A stretch of DNA of 64,000 bases from Pseudoalteromonas apostichopi (lineage in GTDB: Bacteria > Pseudomonadota > Gammaproteobacteria > Enterobacterales > Alteromonadaceae), in NCBI RefSeq assembly GCF_030297135.1, contig NZ_AP028065.1:558001-622000 (forward strand), written 5' to 3'. Position numbers and translations under genes: made by a program. The notes below the pieces were generated by a model. The model was not told where the DNA came from, did not search any database, and was given only the letters and a program-made list of their open reading frames with translations. This document shows, piece after piece, positions 16,924-26,006 of the stretch (positions are counted from its first letter, which is position 1; the number at the start of each line of letters is the position of its first letter).

Positions 16924-17721
16924 TTAACTTGCTAATTTTTCTTTAGGAGGAAACTTTGGCTCATGTAGCCCTAATTCTTTTGCTTTACTCACCAGCGACA
17001 TGATATCCATTTGTGAAATATCAAATAAGTCATTGATTGAGTTAATGGTGTAGTACACAGGCTGCATAATATCAATACGATAAGGTGTACGTAATACATC
17101 AAGCACGTTCATCGCATTGATTTCTGGCTTATCTGAGTACACATATTGTGTTTCGCCTGGGCTTGATAAAATACCACCACCATAAATTCGCAGACCTTGT
17201 TCGGTTTGCATTAAACCAAACTCAACAGTAAACCAGTAAAGGCGTGCTAAATAAACACGATCTTTCTTTTCAGCGGCATAACCTAACTGACCATATCTGT
17301 GTGTAAATTCAGCAAATGCTGGGTTGGTAAGCATAGCACAGTGACCAAAAATCTCGTGGAAGATATCTGGCTCTTGTAAGTAGTCAAACTCTTCACGGCT
17401 GCGAATAAAAGTCGCTACTGGGAACTGCTTGTTTGCTAATAATCGAAAGAACTCATCAAAATCGATCAGTGCCGGAACAGGCGCAACTTGCCAGCCCGTT
17501 GTTTCGAGTAACACTTCGTTGAGTTCACTAAGTTGTGGAATACGATCTGTTGGTAAATTAATTTTCTTAAGACCTGCTAAATATTCATCACAGGCTTTAC
17601 CTTCAATGCAAGCGAGTTGGCGAGCAACTAGCTCTGACCATATTTTATTTTCTTCTTCGCTCCAATGGATAACCCCATTTTCATCAGGTTGCTTGGAGGT
17701 ATAATTACTTGCTTTAGCCAT
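16924..17721 (-). CDS. phhA: Phenylalanine 4-monooxygenase
   Basis: Hydroxylates phenylalanine to tyrosine with tetrahydropterin and iron. 265 residues, bacterial single-domain size without the ACT regulatory domain of animal enzymes. The iron ligands are His122 and His127 (FHEIFGHCAML) and Glu167 (WFTVEFGL). Operon with phhB. Two TyrR/PhhR-like boxes lie upstream at 17853-17870 and 17928-17945, so aromatic amino acid control is likely. Confidence 0.97.
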   Translation of the reverse strand: MAKASNYTSKQPDENGVIHWSEEENKIWSELVARQLACIEGKACDEYLAGLKKINLPTDRIPQLSELNEVLLETTGWQVAPVPALIDFDEFFRLLANKQFPVATFIRSREEFDYLQEPDIFHEIFGHCAMLTNPAFAEFTHRYGQLGYAAEKKDRVYLARLYWFTVEFGLMQTEQGLRIYGGGILSSPGETQYVYSDKPEINAMNVLDVLRTPYRIDIMQPVYYTINSINDLFDISQMDIMSLVSKAKELGLHEPKFPPKEKLAS

Positions 17722-17815
17722 AATAACCTTCTTCGTTAAATCTTGATCAGCATTGATCAGAATCTCATTAACTTGTTAAGTCGATACTATGTAAAAGTAA
17801 GCGAAATTTTAATAG

Positions 17816-17852
17816 TTAAGGCTGTTTCCGAGGTTTGCAGAAACAGCCTTAA
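17816..17852 (-). terminator. Hairpin terminator after megL
   Basis: Perfect 13-bp stem (17816-17828 with 17840-17852, core GGCTGTTTC/GAAACAGCC) with an 11-base loop. It lies between the megL stop and phhA. The T-run is weak, but the stem is strong and nothing else in the gap could end the megL transcript. Confidence 0.7.
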
Positions 17853-17870
17853 CGTAAACATTAAATTACA
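17853..17870. promoter_or_regulatory. TyrR/PhhR-like box, proximal
   Basis: CGTAAA, 6 bases, ATTACA: five of six matches in each half to the TyrR/PhhR consensus TGTAAA-N6-TTTACA. It is 132 bases upstream of phhA and abuts the megL terminator stem. Confidence 0.55.
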
Positions 17871-17927
17871 GAAAAAGATCTAAAAGTTTACACACCCCAT
17901 ATTTAAAGGAATTAAAGAAGGTATTGG

Positions 17928-17945
17928 CGTAAACTTAAAATTACA
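17928..17945. promoter_or_regulatory. TyrR/PhhR-like box, distal
   Basis: CGTAAA, 6 bases, ATTACA again, with the same half-sites as the proximal box, exactly 75 bases further upstream (about seven helical turns) and ending 3 bases from the megL stop codon. Repetition of both half-sites with the same spacer argues against chance. Confidence 0.55.
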
Positions 17946-17947
17946 AC

Positions 17948-19129
17948 CTATCCAATGAATGTAAATGCAGTTTTAAGATCGTTAATAATATCGTTAACAT
18001 CTTCTAGACCAACAGATAATCGAATTAGGCCATCACTGATCCCAGCAGCCGCTCTTTCTTCAGGTGTATAAGGCGAATGTGTCATCGATGCCGGGTGTTG
18101 AATAAGGGTTTCAGCATCCCCTAAACTAACCGCAAGCGTGCAAAGCTGGGTGTTATTTATAAATGTTTCGCCATCTTCGAGGCTGCCCTTAATTTCAAAG
18201 GCTATAACACCACCAGCAGCTTTCATCTGTGAGCCAATAAATTTGTGACCCGGGTGTGATTTAAGACCCGGGTAATAAACTTGGCTTACTAGCGGGTGTT
18301 GCTCTAAATATTCAGCCACAACTTGAGCACTCGCGCAGTGGCGCTCCATGCGCACAGCTAGGGTTTTTAAACCACGATTAATTAACCATGCATCATGCGG
18401 GCTAATCGTTGCACCAATATCTTTTAGCACCGTCATTTTTATCAAATTGATATGCTCTTCTGTACCGCAAACTAGCCCTGCCACCACATCACCGTGGCCA
18501 TTTAGGTATTTAGTTGCGCTATGTACCACAATATCAATGCCAAACGAGGTCGGTTGCTGTAGCAATGGAGTTAGGAATGTATTGTCGATAACGCTTATCA
18601 GTTGATGCTGCTTGGCAACATCGGTAATTAAACTTAGATCAAGCACCGCCATGGTCGGATTAATTGGTGTTTCTGCAAAAATCATTTTTGAGTTTGCTTT
18701 TACCGCCCCGCGAAGTTCAGCTTCGTTGGTCATATCAACAAAAGTGACTTCAATACCAAAGCGCGGCAGCATGTGAGCAAAAAATGCAAAGGTACAGCCG
18801 TATAACGCGCTTGATGCCACTAAGTGGTCACCTTGTTGTAAAAAGCTAAGTACAGACGCAGACACTGCTCCCATACCTGTAGCCGTTGCAGCAGCCGCTT
18901 CACAGTTTTCTAACTGAGCCACTTTCTGTTCTAGCTCTTGGGTTGTCGGATTACCTAAACGGGTATAAATAAAGCCCTGCTCTTCACCAGCAAATCGGGC
19001 TGCACCTTGGGCGGCATTAGCAAAAGAGAAGGTAGAGGTTTGGTAAAGTGGCGCACTCAGTGCGCCATGTGGGTCATTTGGTTTTTCTGGGCCATGAATA
19101 CATTGTGTATGTAAGTGATGCTTAGTCAT
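17948..19129 (-). CDS. megL: Methionine gamma-lyase
   Basis: PLP enzyme that breaks methionine into methanethiol, ammonia and 2-oxobutyrate. 393 residues of the Cys/Met metabolism PLP family. Lys207 (HSATKYLNGHGD) binds PLP; YTRLGNPTT supplies the partner-subunit phosphate contacts. Cys112 in ALYGCTFAFF corresponds to the cysteine (Cys116 in Pseudomonas putida) that marks methionine gamma-lyase rather than cystathionine gamma-synthase or beta-lyase. GAGAA precedes the ATG. Single gene, divergent from nothing; a dyad at 19198-19212 lies upstream. Confidence 0.88.
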   Translation of the reverse strand: MTKHHLHTQCIHGPEKPNDPHGALSAPLYQTSTFSFANAAQGAARFAGEEQGFIYTRLGNPTTQELEQKVAQLENCEAAAATATGMGAVSASVLSFLQQGDHLVASSALYGCTFAFFAHMLPRFGIEVTFVDMTNEAELRGAVKANSKMIFAETPINPTMAVLDLSLITDVAKQHQLISVIDNTFLTPLLQQPTSFGIDIVVHSATKYLNGHGDVVAGLVCGTEEHINLIKMTVLKDIGATISPHDAWLINRGLKTLAVRMERHCASAQVVAEYLEQHPLVSQVYYPGLKSHPGHKFIGSQMKAAGGVIAFEIKGSLEDGETFINNTQLCTLAVSLGDAETLIQHPASMTHSPYTPEERAAAGISDGLIRLSVGLEDVNDIINDLKTAFTFIG

Positions 19130-19197
19130 TGTGTGTTCTCGTTTTTATTATCAGTACTTCATACTCATAAATAAAACGTAGATACCCACAATGCACA

Positions 19198-19212
19198 AGC
19201 ATGCCGGATGCT
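19198..19212. repeat. Dyad upstream of megL
   Basis: AGCAT, 5 bases, ATGCT, about 70 bases before the megL start and 50 bases after the ycjF stop. A possible operator or a weak ycjF terminator stem; no known motif is recognised. Confidence 0.3.
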
Positions 19213-19263
19213 CAGATGGCTAAATATCACTCAGCAGTTTTTATTAACTGTACACAAAAGTTG

Positions 19264-20298
19264 TCATTTTGTATTTTCGGTCTCTTTGTTGCTCGTGCGT
19301 GAGGCAATTTTACGTGCAATACTATTGGCCGTTTCTTTTAGCAAGCTACGCTTATGCTCTAAGCGAGGTAACGGGCGGCTAAGCTCCATTGCTTTATAAC
19401 CTATACGCGCGGTAAAAATACCTGCACTTAGCCCTTGTGCTGCACGCCCCGACAATTTTCCCAATAATTCAGCGCTCAGTGCCGTTGCCGCTAAATCTGA
19501 GACTAACTCTGCACTACCAACAAACAGCACTTGTTTCACTAATAAACGATACAACTTAATACGGCTTGCGTAACCAAAACCAATACCGTAGATCCGGCCA
19601 ATTTGTTCAATTAACTTAGTGCCTCGCCATAAAACTGCCATCATATCGACTAAAGCCAGCGGGCTTAGCGCAACCAATAAACCGGACTCAGTAGCAAAAC
19701 GGTTAATCAGTTTTTTCGCTTGTTGATCTTGGCTCACCAATAAACTATCAGCGTATAATGTCATGATTTCTTTATCTGTATGATGACTTGCTATTTGCTG
19801 CTTAAACTCTTCAAACCCAGTCAGTTCCTGATGTTTATTAAGCTTTTCAAGCCATGGTAGTGCTTCACCTACTTGCTCACTGTTAAGTAAGCGGTCAGCC
19901 TCGGTTCGATGCAATTGGTTGCGCTTTAAACTTCTCAACATGCGGTACTCGCGCCAAATAACACGGGCAATCAGTAGCACACCACTGAGAACAGCTGTTA
20001 AATAGACGGAACCTAAAATAATCGATTGTTGGAACGTCACAAATAATGACATTGCAAACTCAAGTAACACTAAAGCTAAAAAGCTAACAACAAACACCCC
20101 TTTTAAGGTTTGCCACTTTGACTTTTTATACACAGGCTCAAGTTCGATGCTATCTTGCAGTTCGTCCTCTGTGTCGATAAATTCTGCGTTTTCTATGACT
20201 TTTGCAACGGTTAACTCCTTTGTAGGAGCCTCATTGCTTGCTGAGCTTGAAATACGACGACCAGCCTGAAAATTCATCTCCTTAGGTTGCTCACTCAT
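19264..20298 (-). CDS. ycjF: YcjF/UPF0283 family membrane protein
   Basis: 344 residues; partner of YcjX, associated with the phage-shock envelope stress regulon, function not established. A charged N-terminal 70 residues are followed by two adjacent hydrophobic segments at about 70-92 and 98-115, and a C-terminal domain with further hydrophobic stretches (LLVALSPLALVDMMAVLWRG at about 210-230). Overlaps ycjX by 4 bases (ATGA), so translation is coupled. Confidence 0.88.
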   Translation of the reverse strand: MSEQPKEMNFQAGRRISSSASNEAPTKELTVAKVIENAEFIDTEDELQDSIELEPVYKKSKWQTLKGVFVVSFLALVLLEFAMSLFVTFQQSIILGSVYLTAVLSGVLLIARVIWREYRMLRSLKRNQLHRTEADRLLNSEQVGEALPWLEKLNKHQELTGFEEFKQQIASHHTDKEIMTLYADSLLVSQDQQAKKLINRFATESGLLVALSPLALVDMMAVLWRGTKLIEQIGRIYGIGFGYASRIKLYRLLVKQVLFVGSAELVSDLAATALSAELLGKLSGRAAQGLSAGIFTARIGYKAMELSRPLPRLEHKRSLLKETANSIARKIASRTSNKETENTK

Positions 20299-21707
20299 GT
20301 TAGTTTATCTCCTATCAGGTACTGCATGACATGATCTAAACGAATATGCTTTAACCGTTTATCAGGGCATGGCAGTGGCGAAAACGATAAGAACTCAAAG
20401 CCCTGTTTTGGCCACTCTTGTTTGTTGAGAAGGCGTGACGGTGGCTGCGGCGGTAAATATGTTAGCCATTCTTGCTCGCCTAAAGGCTTGCCATAAATAC
20501 AAGCTAACTGCTGGCCTTTTTCAGCCACTTGGCGCGGCTCTGTTGCGCAGATAGATGACATTGCCATGGTTTCGATTTGCACACCTTCGAACTTTAAGTG
20601 ATTCGTTTGGTCATGCACGATTGAATCAAGCAACAGTGCTAAATCTTTGTGATACTGAGCACTAATATGATCTGACTTATTGGCCGCAAACAGTAGCTTG
20701 TCGATGTTTGGTTTAAACAAGCGTTTAAAGAAGCTTGCTTCACCATAATTAAAGTGCGCCAGTAATTGGTTAATAACACGGCTTTGCTCATGCAGCGTTT
20801 CGCTACCTTCATTCAAGGCACTGAGCACATCCACCAGCACAATTTGTCGGTCAAAATGACGAAAATGCTGCTCGTAAAAAGGTTTTACAACCTCTTTTAC
20901 ATAGGCTTTATAGCGCTTTTTAAGATGCGCTAAATTTGACCCCTCGGTTATATCGTCAGGCACACTCGCAACCGGGAAGAACTGCAGTAACGGTGCTCCT
21001 TTTAGCTCACCGGGCATTAGCATGCGCCCAGGTTGTAGCATAGCAAGTTTGGTATCTTGTTTAAGGCTGACCAATAACTGCTGGTAAAGCGCAGCGACAT
21101 CAGCAAGCTTGCTCTCATCAACACTGGCTGATAAATCAAGTTCAGCGAGGGCTGCTAAAAATGGCTTAGCCTTTTCGTTACGCGCTGTTTGCTGCAACAG
21201 TGAATATTGTAATTCACACCAATCAGCAAAGGATTGCTCTAGCATTGGCAAATCAAGTAACCACTCACCTGGATAATCAATAATATCTAAATAAAGTGTT
21301 GATTGCGGAGCAAAGTGACCACGCAGCCCCGAGTTACTTTGGTATTTAATTGCCAAACGTAAAGTATTTATACGCTCAGTGGATGCAGGCCATGCAGGCT
21401 CACCTTCAGCAGGTAATAACGCTGACAATGCATTGGTATATTCAAATGTAGGAATTGTCAGTGCTTGCTGCGGCACTATTTTTGTAGCGATATGGCGTTT
21501 TTCACGCATCACATCAAAAAAAGGTAAGTTTTTATCGTCAGCTTGGCTGGTTAAGTGTTTAACCAAGGCGGTAATAAACGCGGTTTTACCGCTGCCACTT
21601 AACCCTGTGACGGCTAACTTCACGTGTTGATCTAAACTACGATGAAGGGCTTTTTCCGCTTTATTTTTTAACGAATTAAAGGTGTTTTTTGCAAATGATT
21701 GGCTCAT
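20295..21707 (-). CDS. ycjX: YcjX family P-loop protein (DUF463)
   Basis: 470 residues, predicted nucleotide-binding protein of the Psp regulon, proposed stress GTPase. The P-loop GLSGSGKTAF is at residues 35-44, and DIIDYPGEWLLDLP looks like the switch II/DxPG element. LLFAANKSDHIS resembles an NKxD guanine-specificity motif. It lies between pspC and ycjF, in the order pspA-pspB-pspC-ycjX-ycjF. Confidence 0.9.
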   Translation of the reverse strand: MSQSFAKNTFNSLKNKAEKALHRSLDQHVKLAVTGLSGSGKTAFITALVKHLTSQADDKNLPFFDVMREKRHIATKIVPQQALTIPTFEYTNALSALLPAEGEPAWPASTERINTLRLAIKYQSNSGLRGHFAPQSTLYLDIIDYPGEWLLDLPMLEQSFADWCELQYSLLQQTARNEKAKPFLAALAELDLSASVDESKLADVAALYQQLLVSLKQDTKLAMLQPGRMLMPGELKGAPLLQFFPVASVPDDITEGSNLAHLKKRYKAYVKEVVKPFYEQHFRHFDRQIVLVDVLSALNEGSETLHEQSRVINQLLAHFNYGEASFFKRLFKPNIDKLLFAANKSDHISAQYHKDLALLLDSIVHDQTNHLKFEGVQIETMAMSSICATEPRQVAEKGQQLACIYGKPLGEQEWLTYLPPQPPSRLLNKQEWPKQGFEFLSFSPLPCPDKRLKHIRLDHVMQYLIGDKLT

Positions 21708-21769
21708 AAAGTGTCTAGCACCTTATTTGCGCTTGGTATCAGGATGCAAACAAGGTGCGTATATGTCCT

Positions 21770-22171
21770 TTAAAGTTTGTTGATTTCACGGCTAACCGTA
21801 AATTCTGTTGATGTGACATAGCGTTCCATCTCTTGTAAACGGCCATCAACTCGAGCAAGACGATCTTTTAAGTCTTGCAATGCACGGCGAGGTGGTTCCC
21901 CTTTTTGCCATACTTTAAACTTTACTTCAAGCGGGTCTTGATGGATGCTGTCTGTGCTTTTCTCTGTTTTTTCTACTGGTTTTTTATCTAAAATAAACCA
22001 AGCAGCAATGTAAGCAACAACAATAAATGGACCACCTGATAATAGCACTGCTGTCACGACTAAAATACGTACCAGCCAAAGCTCCATGTTAAAGTAGTCG
22101 CTGATACCTGCGCACACGCCAGCTATTTTACCGCGCTCTGCGTCTCTAAATAATTCGCGTTTGGTACTCAT
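21770..22171 (-). CDS. pspC: Phage shock protein C
   Basis: 133 residues. PspC domain at the N-terminus (KIAGVCAGISDYFNMELWLVRI) with one membrane segment at about 36-60 (VVTAVLLSGGPFIVVAYIAAW). The C-terminal half is a charged, leucine-zipper-like helix (QDLKDRLARVDGRLQEMERY). PspC senses inner-membrane stress with PspB and draws PspA off PspF. Overlaps pspB by 4 bases. Confidence 0.94.
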   Translation of the reverse strand: MSTKRELFRDAERGKIAGVCAGISDYFNMELWLVRILVVTAVLLSGGPFIVVAYIAAWFILDKKPVEKTEKSTDSIHQDPLEVKFKVWQKGEPPRRALQDLKDRLARVDGRLQEMERYVTSTEFTVSREINKL

Positions 22172-22401
22172 ACTTTACGTCTCCACTGCGGAGCCTCTTG
22201 ATCTAGTAAGGCTTCTAATGTTTCAACACGTTCTGCCATTTTATCTGCTTTTTGTGCAAGCTCTAACAGCTGGCGATGTTCGTGTTCACTTAAACCTTGG
22301 CTCACTTGCTTTTTACTACGGTAATGTAAAATTAGCCAAAGTGGGGCAACAACCACCATAAAAACAATAATGGGTGCCATCAAAACTTCTGCGTCGAACA
22401 T
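22168..22401 (-). CDS. pspB: Phage shock protein B
   Basis: 77 residues: one N-terminal membrane segment (PIIVFMVVVAPLWLILHY) then a charged coiled coil (HRQLLELAQKADKMAERVETLEALLD-type heptads). Size and layout match PspB, the PspC partner. It follows pspA by 57 bases and overlaps pspC. Confidence 0.93.
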   Translation of the reverse strand: MFDAEVLMAPIIVFMVVVAPLWLILHYRSKKQVSQGLSEHEHRQLLELAQKADKMAERVETLEALLDQEAPQWRRKV

Positions 22402-22458
22402 GGTACTCTCCTATCAATCCGTTATGTGTTTAAGCATTGGGGGACACGCCCCCATTTA

Positions 22459-23121
22459 TTATTTTTTATCTGCTAGTTTTTTCTTAAGCTCAGCTAGCTC
22501 ATCATCAATCTTTTCGTCTTGCTGAAGACCAGCAATTTCGTCAGCTAATGATTTTTTACCAAGATCATAAGACTCTATTTGTGATTCTAGACCATCGATC
22601 TTAGTTTCGTAACGTTCGAAGCGGTTTAAAGCGTCTTCAACTTTAGAACTGTCGAGTGCTTTTTTAACTTCAAGACGCGATTCAGCAGAACGCTGGCGTA
22701 AGATGATTGCTTTTTGACGCGCTTTTGCATCAGCTAGCTTCTCTTGTAGCGTGCTTACTTCTTGCTGTAGCTTCTCGATATGAGATTCTACATGTTCAAG
22801 CTCAGTTTCAACTGCAGCTACTGCGTCTGCTGACTTTTGCTTTTCAATCAGTGCTGCGCGTGCTAAATCATCACGGTCTTTACTTAGTGCTAATTCAGCT
22901 TTTTCTTGCCAGTCTGCAACTTGAACTTTCAAAGTTTCAACGCGACGTACTAGCTCTTTTTTCTCAGCAAGTGTTTTTGCTGATGTAGAGCGAACTTCTA
23001 CTAATGTATCTTCCATCTCTTGGATGATCAGGCGAACCATTTTTTCTGGATCTTCTGCTTTATCTAAGATGGCATTGATATTAGAATTAACGATGTCTGC
23101 AAAACGTGAAAAAATTCCCAT
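22459..23121 (-). CDS. pspA: Phage shock protein A
   Basis: 220 residues, almost entirely coiled coil, starting MGIFSRFADIVNSNINAILD, whose amphipathic helix binds membranes. PspA represses PspF in unstressed cells and forms membrane-protecting oligomers under stress. GAGG precedes the ATG. It is the first gene of the operon, behind a sigma-54 promoter at 23170-23186. Confidence 0.97.
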   Translation of the reverse strand: MGIFSRFADIVNSNINAILDKAEDPEKMVRLIIQEMEDTLVEVRSTSAKTLAEKKELVRRVETLKVQVADWQEKAELALSKDRDDLARAALIEKQKSADAVAAVETELEHVESHIEKLQQEVSTLQEKLADAKARQKAIILRQRSAESRLEVKKALDSSKVEDALNRFERYETKIDGLESQIESYDLGKKSLADEIAGLQQDEKIDDELAELKKKLADKK

Positions 23122-23169
23122 AACATTTACCTCTTTGGTGTTTTAACTTAATCAGTTGGTATATCTAGT

Positions 23170-23186
23170 ATCAATATGCTTGCCAA
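23170..23186 (-). promoter_or_regulatory. Sigma-54 promoter of the psp operon
   Basis: Minus strand reads TTGGCAAG, 4 bases, TTGAT, matching the -24 TGGCA block well and the -12 TTGC block with one change. The start of transcription would be near 23158, about 37 bases before pspA. It is the expected target for PspF, encoded divergently. Confidence 0.75.
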
Positions 23187-23227
23187 CTTTTATAAAGCTA
23201 GAATAACCTAATATATTCAAACAGTTA

Positions 23228-23253
23228 AACTAAATTTATAAATTTCTTTAGTT
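23228..23253. promoter_or_regulatory. Candidate PspF upstream activating site
   Basis: AACTAAA (23228-23234) and TTTAGTT (23247-23253) form a 7-bp dyad separated by 12 A/T-rich bases, about 45 bases upstream of the psp -24 element and 57 before pspF. Position fits an enhancer for PspF, which could also autoregulate its own gene; the motif itself was not matched to a known site. Confidence 0.45.
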
Positions 23254-23309
23254 CTCGAAGATAATGAAATACACTAGATCTTAGTAAAAATGACTAAGAG
23301 TTAGGGAAT

Positions 23310-24383
23310 ATGAGCCAATTTCGCCAACAGGATAATTTACTCGGCCAATCTGACAGTTTCTTAAGTGTACTTGATCAAGTGTCACAACTAGCAAGTTTGG
23401 AAAAGCCTGTACTGATTATTGGTGAGCGCGGTACGGGTAAAGAGCTCATTGCTGCGCGTTTGCACTTTTTATCTAAGCGTTGGGAACAAAACTATATAAA
23501 GCTTAACTGCGCAGCGCTTAATGAAAATCTACTTGAAAGTGAATTATTTGGCCATGAAAGTGGCGCGTTCACTGGTGCTAGCAAACGCCATGAAGGCCGC
23601 TTTGAGCGTGCTAACGGCGGTACTCTATTCCTTGACGAATTAGCCAATACCTCAGCCATGGTGCAAGAAAAGCTACTACGCGTTATTGAATACGGCGAAT
23701 TTGAACGTGTCGGTGGTAAGCAAACCGTTAAAGTCGATACCCGCCTCGTTTGTGCAACCAATGAAGATTTACCGACTCTTGCTGAGCAAGGCGAATTTAG
23801 AAGCGACTTACTCGACCGTCTCGCCTTTGATGTTATTACTCTGCCTCCACTGCGCGAACGCCAAGAGGATATCATGCTACTTGCAGAACAATTTGCTATC
23901 AATATGGCCCGTGATCTTGAATGGGAGTTATTTAGTGGCTTTACTCGGAGCGCCATCGAAACCCTTCAGTCTTATGAATGGCCTGGTAATATCCGTGAAT
24001 TAAAAAATGTGGTTGAACGTAGTTTATATCGCCATGGTAACGAACATATTCCCGTTCACCAGATTGTTTTAGACCCGTTTGCGAGTAAGTATAGACCTAA
24101 ACAGCGCGTTAAAGCGGCAGTGAGCAGTGTCCCAGTTGCAAGTGTAGAAGCTGCGCCTATTACAACAACACAAAATCAAGAAGCGGTGACACTGAGTAAG
24201 CCTGAAATTCAATTTCCTTGCAATTTAAAGCAACTGTCTAATGACTTTGAAATTGATGTGATTAAAAAAGCGCTTGAACATAGTCAATTTAACCAAAAGA
24301 AAACTGCAGAACACTTAGAATTAACGTATCATCAATTACGTGGCTATTTGAAAAAATACAATTTATTAGATCAGCAGCAATAG
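23310..24383 (+). CDS. pspF: Sigma-54 activator PspF
   Basis: Enhancer-binding activator of the psp operon without a receiver domain. 357 residues: AAA+ domain with Walker A GERGTGKE (residues 38-45), sigma-54 contact loop ESGAFTGA, Walker B GTLFLDELA, then a variable linker (about 262-305) and a C-terminal Fis-type helix-turn-helix (QKKTAEHLELTYHQLRGYLK). Divergent from pspA. sapA starts only 15 bases after its stop, so pspF and the sap transporter are probably on one transcript. Confidence 0.95.
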   Translation: MSQFRQQDNLLGQSDSFLSVLDQVSQLASLEKPVLIIGERGTGKELIAARLHFLSKRWEQNYIKLNCAALNENLLESELFGHESGAFTGASKRHEGRFERANGGTLFLDELANTSAMVQEKLLRVIEYGEFERVGGKQTVKVDTRLVCATNEDLPTLAEQGEFRSDLLDRLAFDVITLPPLRERQEDIMLLAEQFAINMARDLEWELFSGFTRSAIETLQSYEWPGNIRELKNVVERSLYRHGNEHIPVHQIVLDPFASKYRPKQRVKAAVSSVPVASVEAAPITTTQNQEAVTLSKPEIQFPCNLKQLSNDFEIDVIKKALEHSQFNQKKTAEHLELTYHQLRGYLKKYNLLDQQQ

Positions 24384-24398
24384 TTAGAGGCTAATCAG

Positions 24399-26006
24399 GT
24401 GTTTAAACCGTTACTTGCTTTGTCTTTGGTGTGCTTAGTAGGCTGCCTAGATAGCGAAGAAAAAACCACAGAACAAAAAAACCAGGGCTTGGTCTATTGC
24501 GCTGAAGCAAACCCTGTGTCGTTTAATCCTCAAGTGACGACGACTGGTTCAACTATCGATATTATCGCTAACCAGCTTTATGACCGACTACTGAGTATTG
24601 ATCCGGTGTCTGCTGAATTTCAGGCAGAATTAGCAACCGATTGGAAAATTAGCCCAGACGGCAAAGCAATCACCTTTACCCTACGTAAAGGAGTTAAATT
24701 TCATACCACTAAATACTTCACCCCAAGTCGTGATTTTAACGCAGATGATGTAATTTTTACCTTTAGCCGCTTATTCGACGTCTACAACCCCTATCACTTT
24801 GTTGGCGAAGCCAGTTACCCATATTTTCAAAGTGTTGGTATTGACCAGCTCATTCGTCGCATTGTTCGTGTTTCTGATTACCAAGTACGGTTTGAGCTTT
24901 ATAATGCTGAAAGCAGCTTTTTAGCAAACCTTGCAACAGACTTTGCTGTGGTGTTATCTGAAGAATACGCCATGCAACTTAAAGCGCGAAATCAAGAAAA
25001 CTTATTTGACCAATACCCTGTGGGTACTGGCCCTTATGTATATAAAGAGTATCGTCGCGATCGTTTAATTCGCTATTACCGTAACCCTGACTACTGGAAA
25101 CACCCTGTAGTACTTGAGCAACTGGTGTATGACATTACGCCAAACGGGACAACCCGGGTTGCCAAGATGCTCACTAAAGAGTGTGATGTTACTGCGCACC
25201 CAAGCAGTGCGCAGCTTAGTATTTTATCGCAACGTGAAGACATTAAAGTTCAAAAAGAACAAAACTTAAACATTGGTTATTGGGCCTTTAACACTGAGCG
25301 CCCGCCTTTTGATGATGTACGTGTACGCCAAGCACTCGCAAGCGCCATTGATATCGATAAAATCATGCAAGCGGTATATTACGGTAACGGTATTAAGGCT
25401 CAGTCTTTACTTCCTCCAGCTTCTTGGGCTTTTGAAGCACAAAAGGCTATGCCTGAATTTAACCCTGCCCTTGCCAAAACATTGCTCGCTGAAGCTGGCT
25501 ACAAAAATGGCTTTGATATGAACATTTGGGCCATGCCCGTAAGTCGTATTTATAACCCTAATGCCCGAAAAATGGCTGAGCTGATGCAAAGCGATTTACG
25601 CAAAATTGGTGTGAACGTTAATATCGTCGAATACGAGTGGAATACCTTTTTACAACGGGTTGGCGAGCATCGCCACGATAGCGTATTGTTAGGTTGGGCT
25701 GCCGATACGCCGGATCCTGATAACTTTATGAGTCCATTATTAAGCTGTACAGCTACCTTTAGTGGTAAAAATCCGTCTAATTGGTGTAACCCTGAATTTG
25801 ATTTGTTACTCACACAAGCTCTCGACACAACCGATCTTGAAAAACGTAAAGAATATTATAATCAGGCACAGCGGATTATAGTACAAGAGCTCCCTATCTT
25901 ACCTATTGCCCATGGCATGCGCTTTCAGGCAGCAAGTAGTGATGTAAAAGGCATCAGTTTGAGCCCTTTCGGTGGTATTTCATTAGCTAACGCGAGGAAA
26001 GAATAA
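24399..26006 (+). CDS. sapA: Peptide ABC transporter substrate-binding lipoprotein SapA
   Basis: 535 residues, SBP family 5 (dipeptide/antimicrobial peptide binding). GTG start at 24399 with AGAGG upstream; the signal peptide ends in the lipobox LVGC, so it is a lipoprotein. The family 5 core is visible (ATDWKISPDGKAITFTLRKG). Part of sapABCDF, which imports peptides and is linked in other bacteria to resistance to antimicrobial peptides. It overlaps sapB by one base. Confidence 0.92.
   Translation: MFKPLLALSLVCLVGCLDSEEKTTEQKNQGLVYCAEANPVSFNPQVTTTGSTIDIIANQLYDRLLSIDPVSAEFQAELATDWKISPDGKAITFTLRKGVKFHTTKYFTPSRDFNADDVIFTFSRLFDVYNPYHFVGEASYPYFQSVGIDQLIRRIVRVSDYQVRFELYNAESSFLANLATDFAVVLSEEYAMQLKARNQENLFDQYPVGTGPYVYKEYRRDRLIRYYRNPDYWKHPVVLEQLVYDITPNGTTRVAKMLTKECDVTAHPSSAQLSILSQREDIKVQKEQNLNIGYWAFNTERPPFDDVRVRQALASAIDIDKIMQAVYYGNGIKAQSLLPPASWAFEAQKAMPEFNPALAKTLLAEAGYKNGFDMNIWAMPVSRIYNPNARKMAELMQSDLRKIGVNVNIVEYEWNTFLQRVGEHRHDSVLLGWAADTPDPDNFMSPLLSCTATFSGKNPSNWCNPEFDLLLTQALDTTDLEKRKEYYNQAQRIIVQELPILPIAHGMRFQAASSDVKGISLSPFGGISLANARKE

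Noticed and set aside
23492..23956. 154-codon minus-strand frame inside pspF
   Set aside because: It lies opposite the conserved AAA+ domain and is serine/arginine-rich low-complexity sequence typical of shadows.
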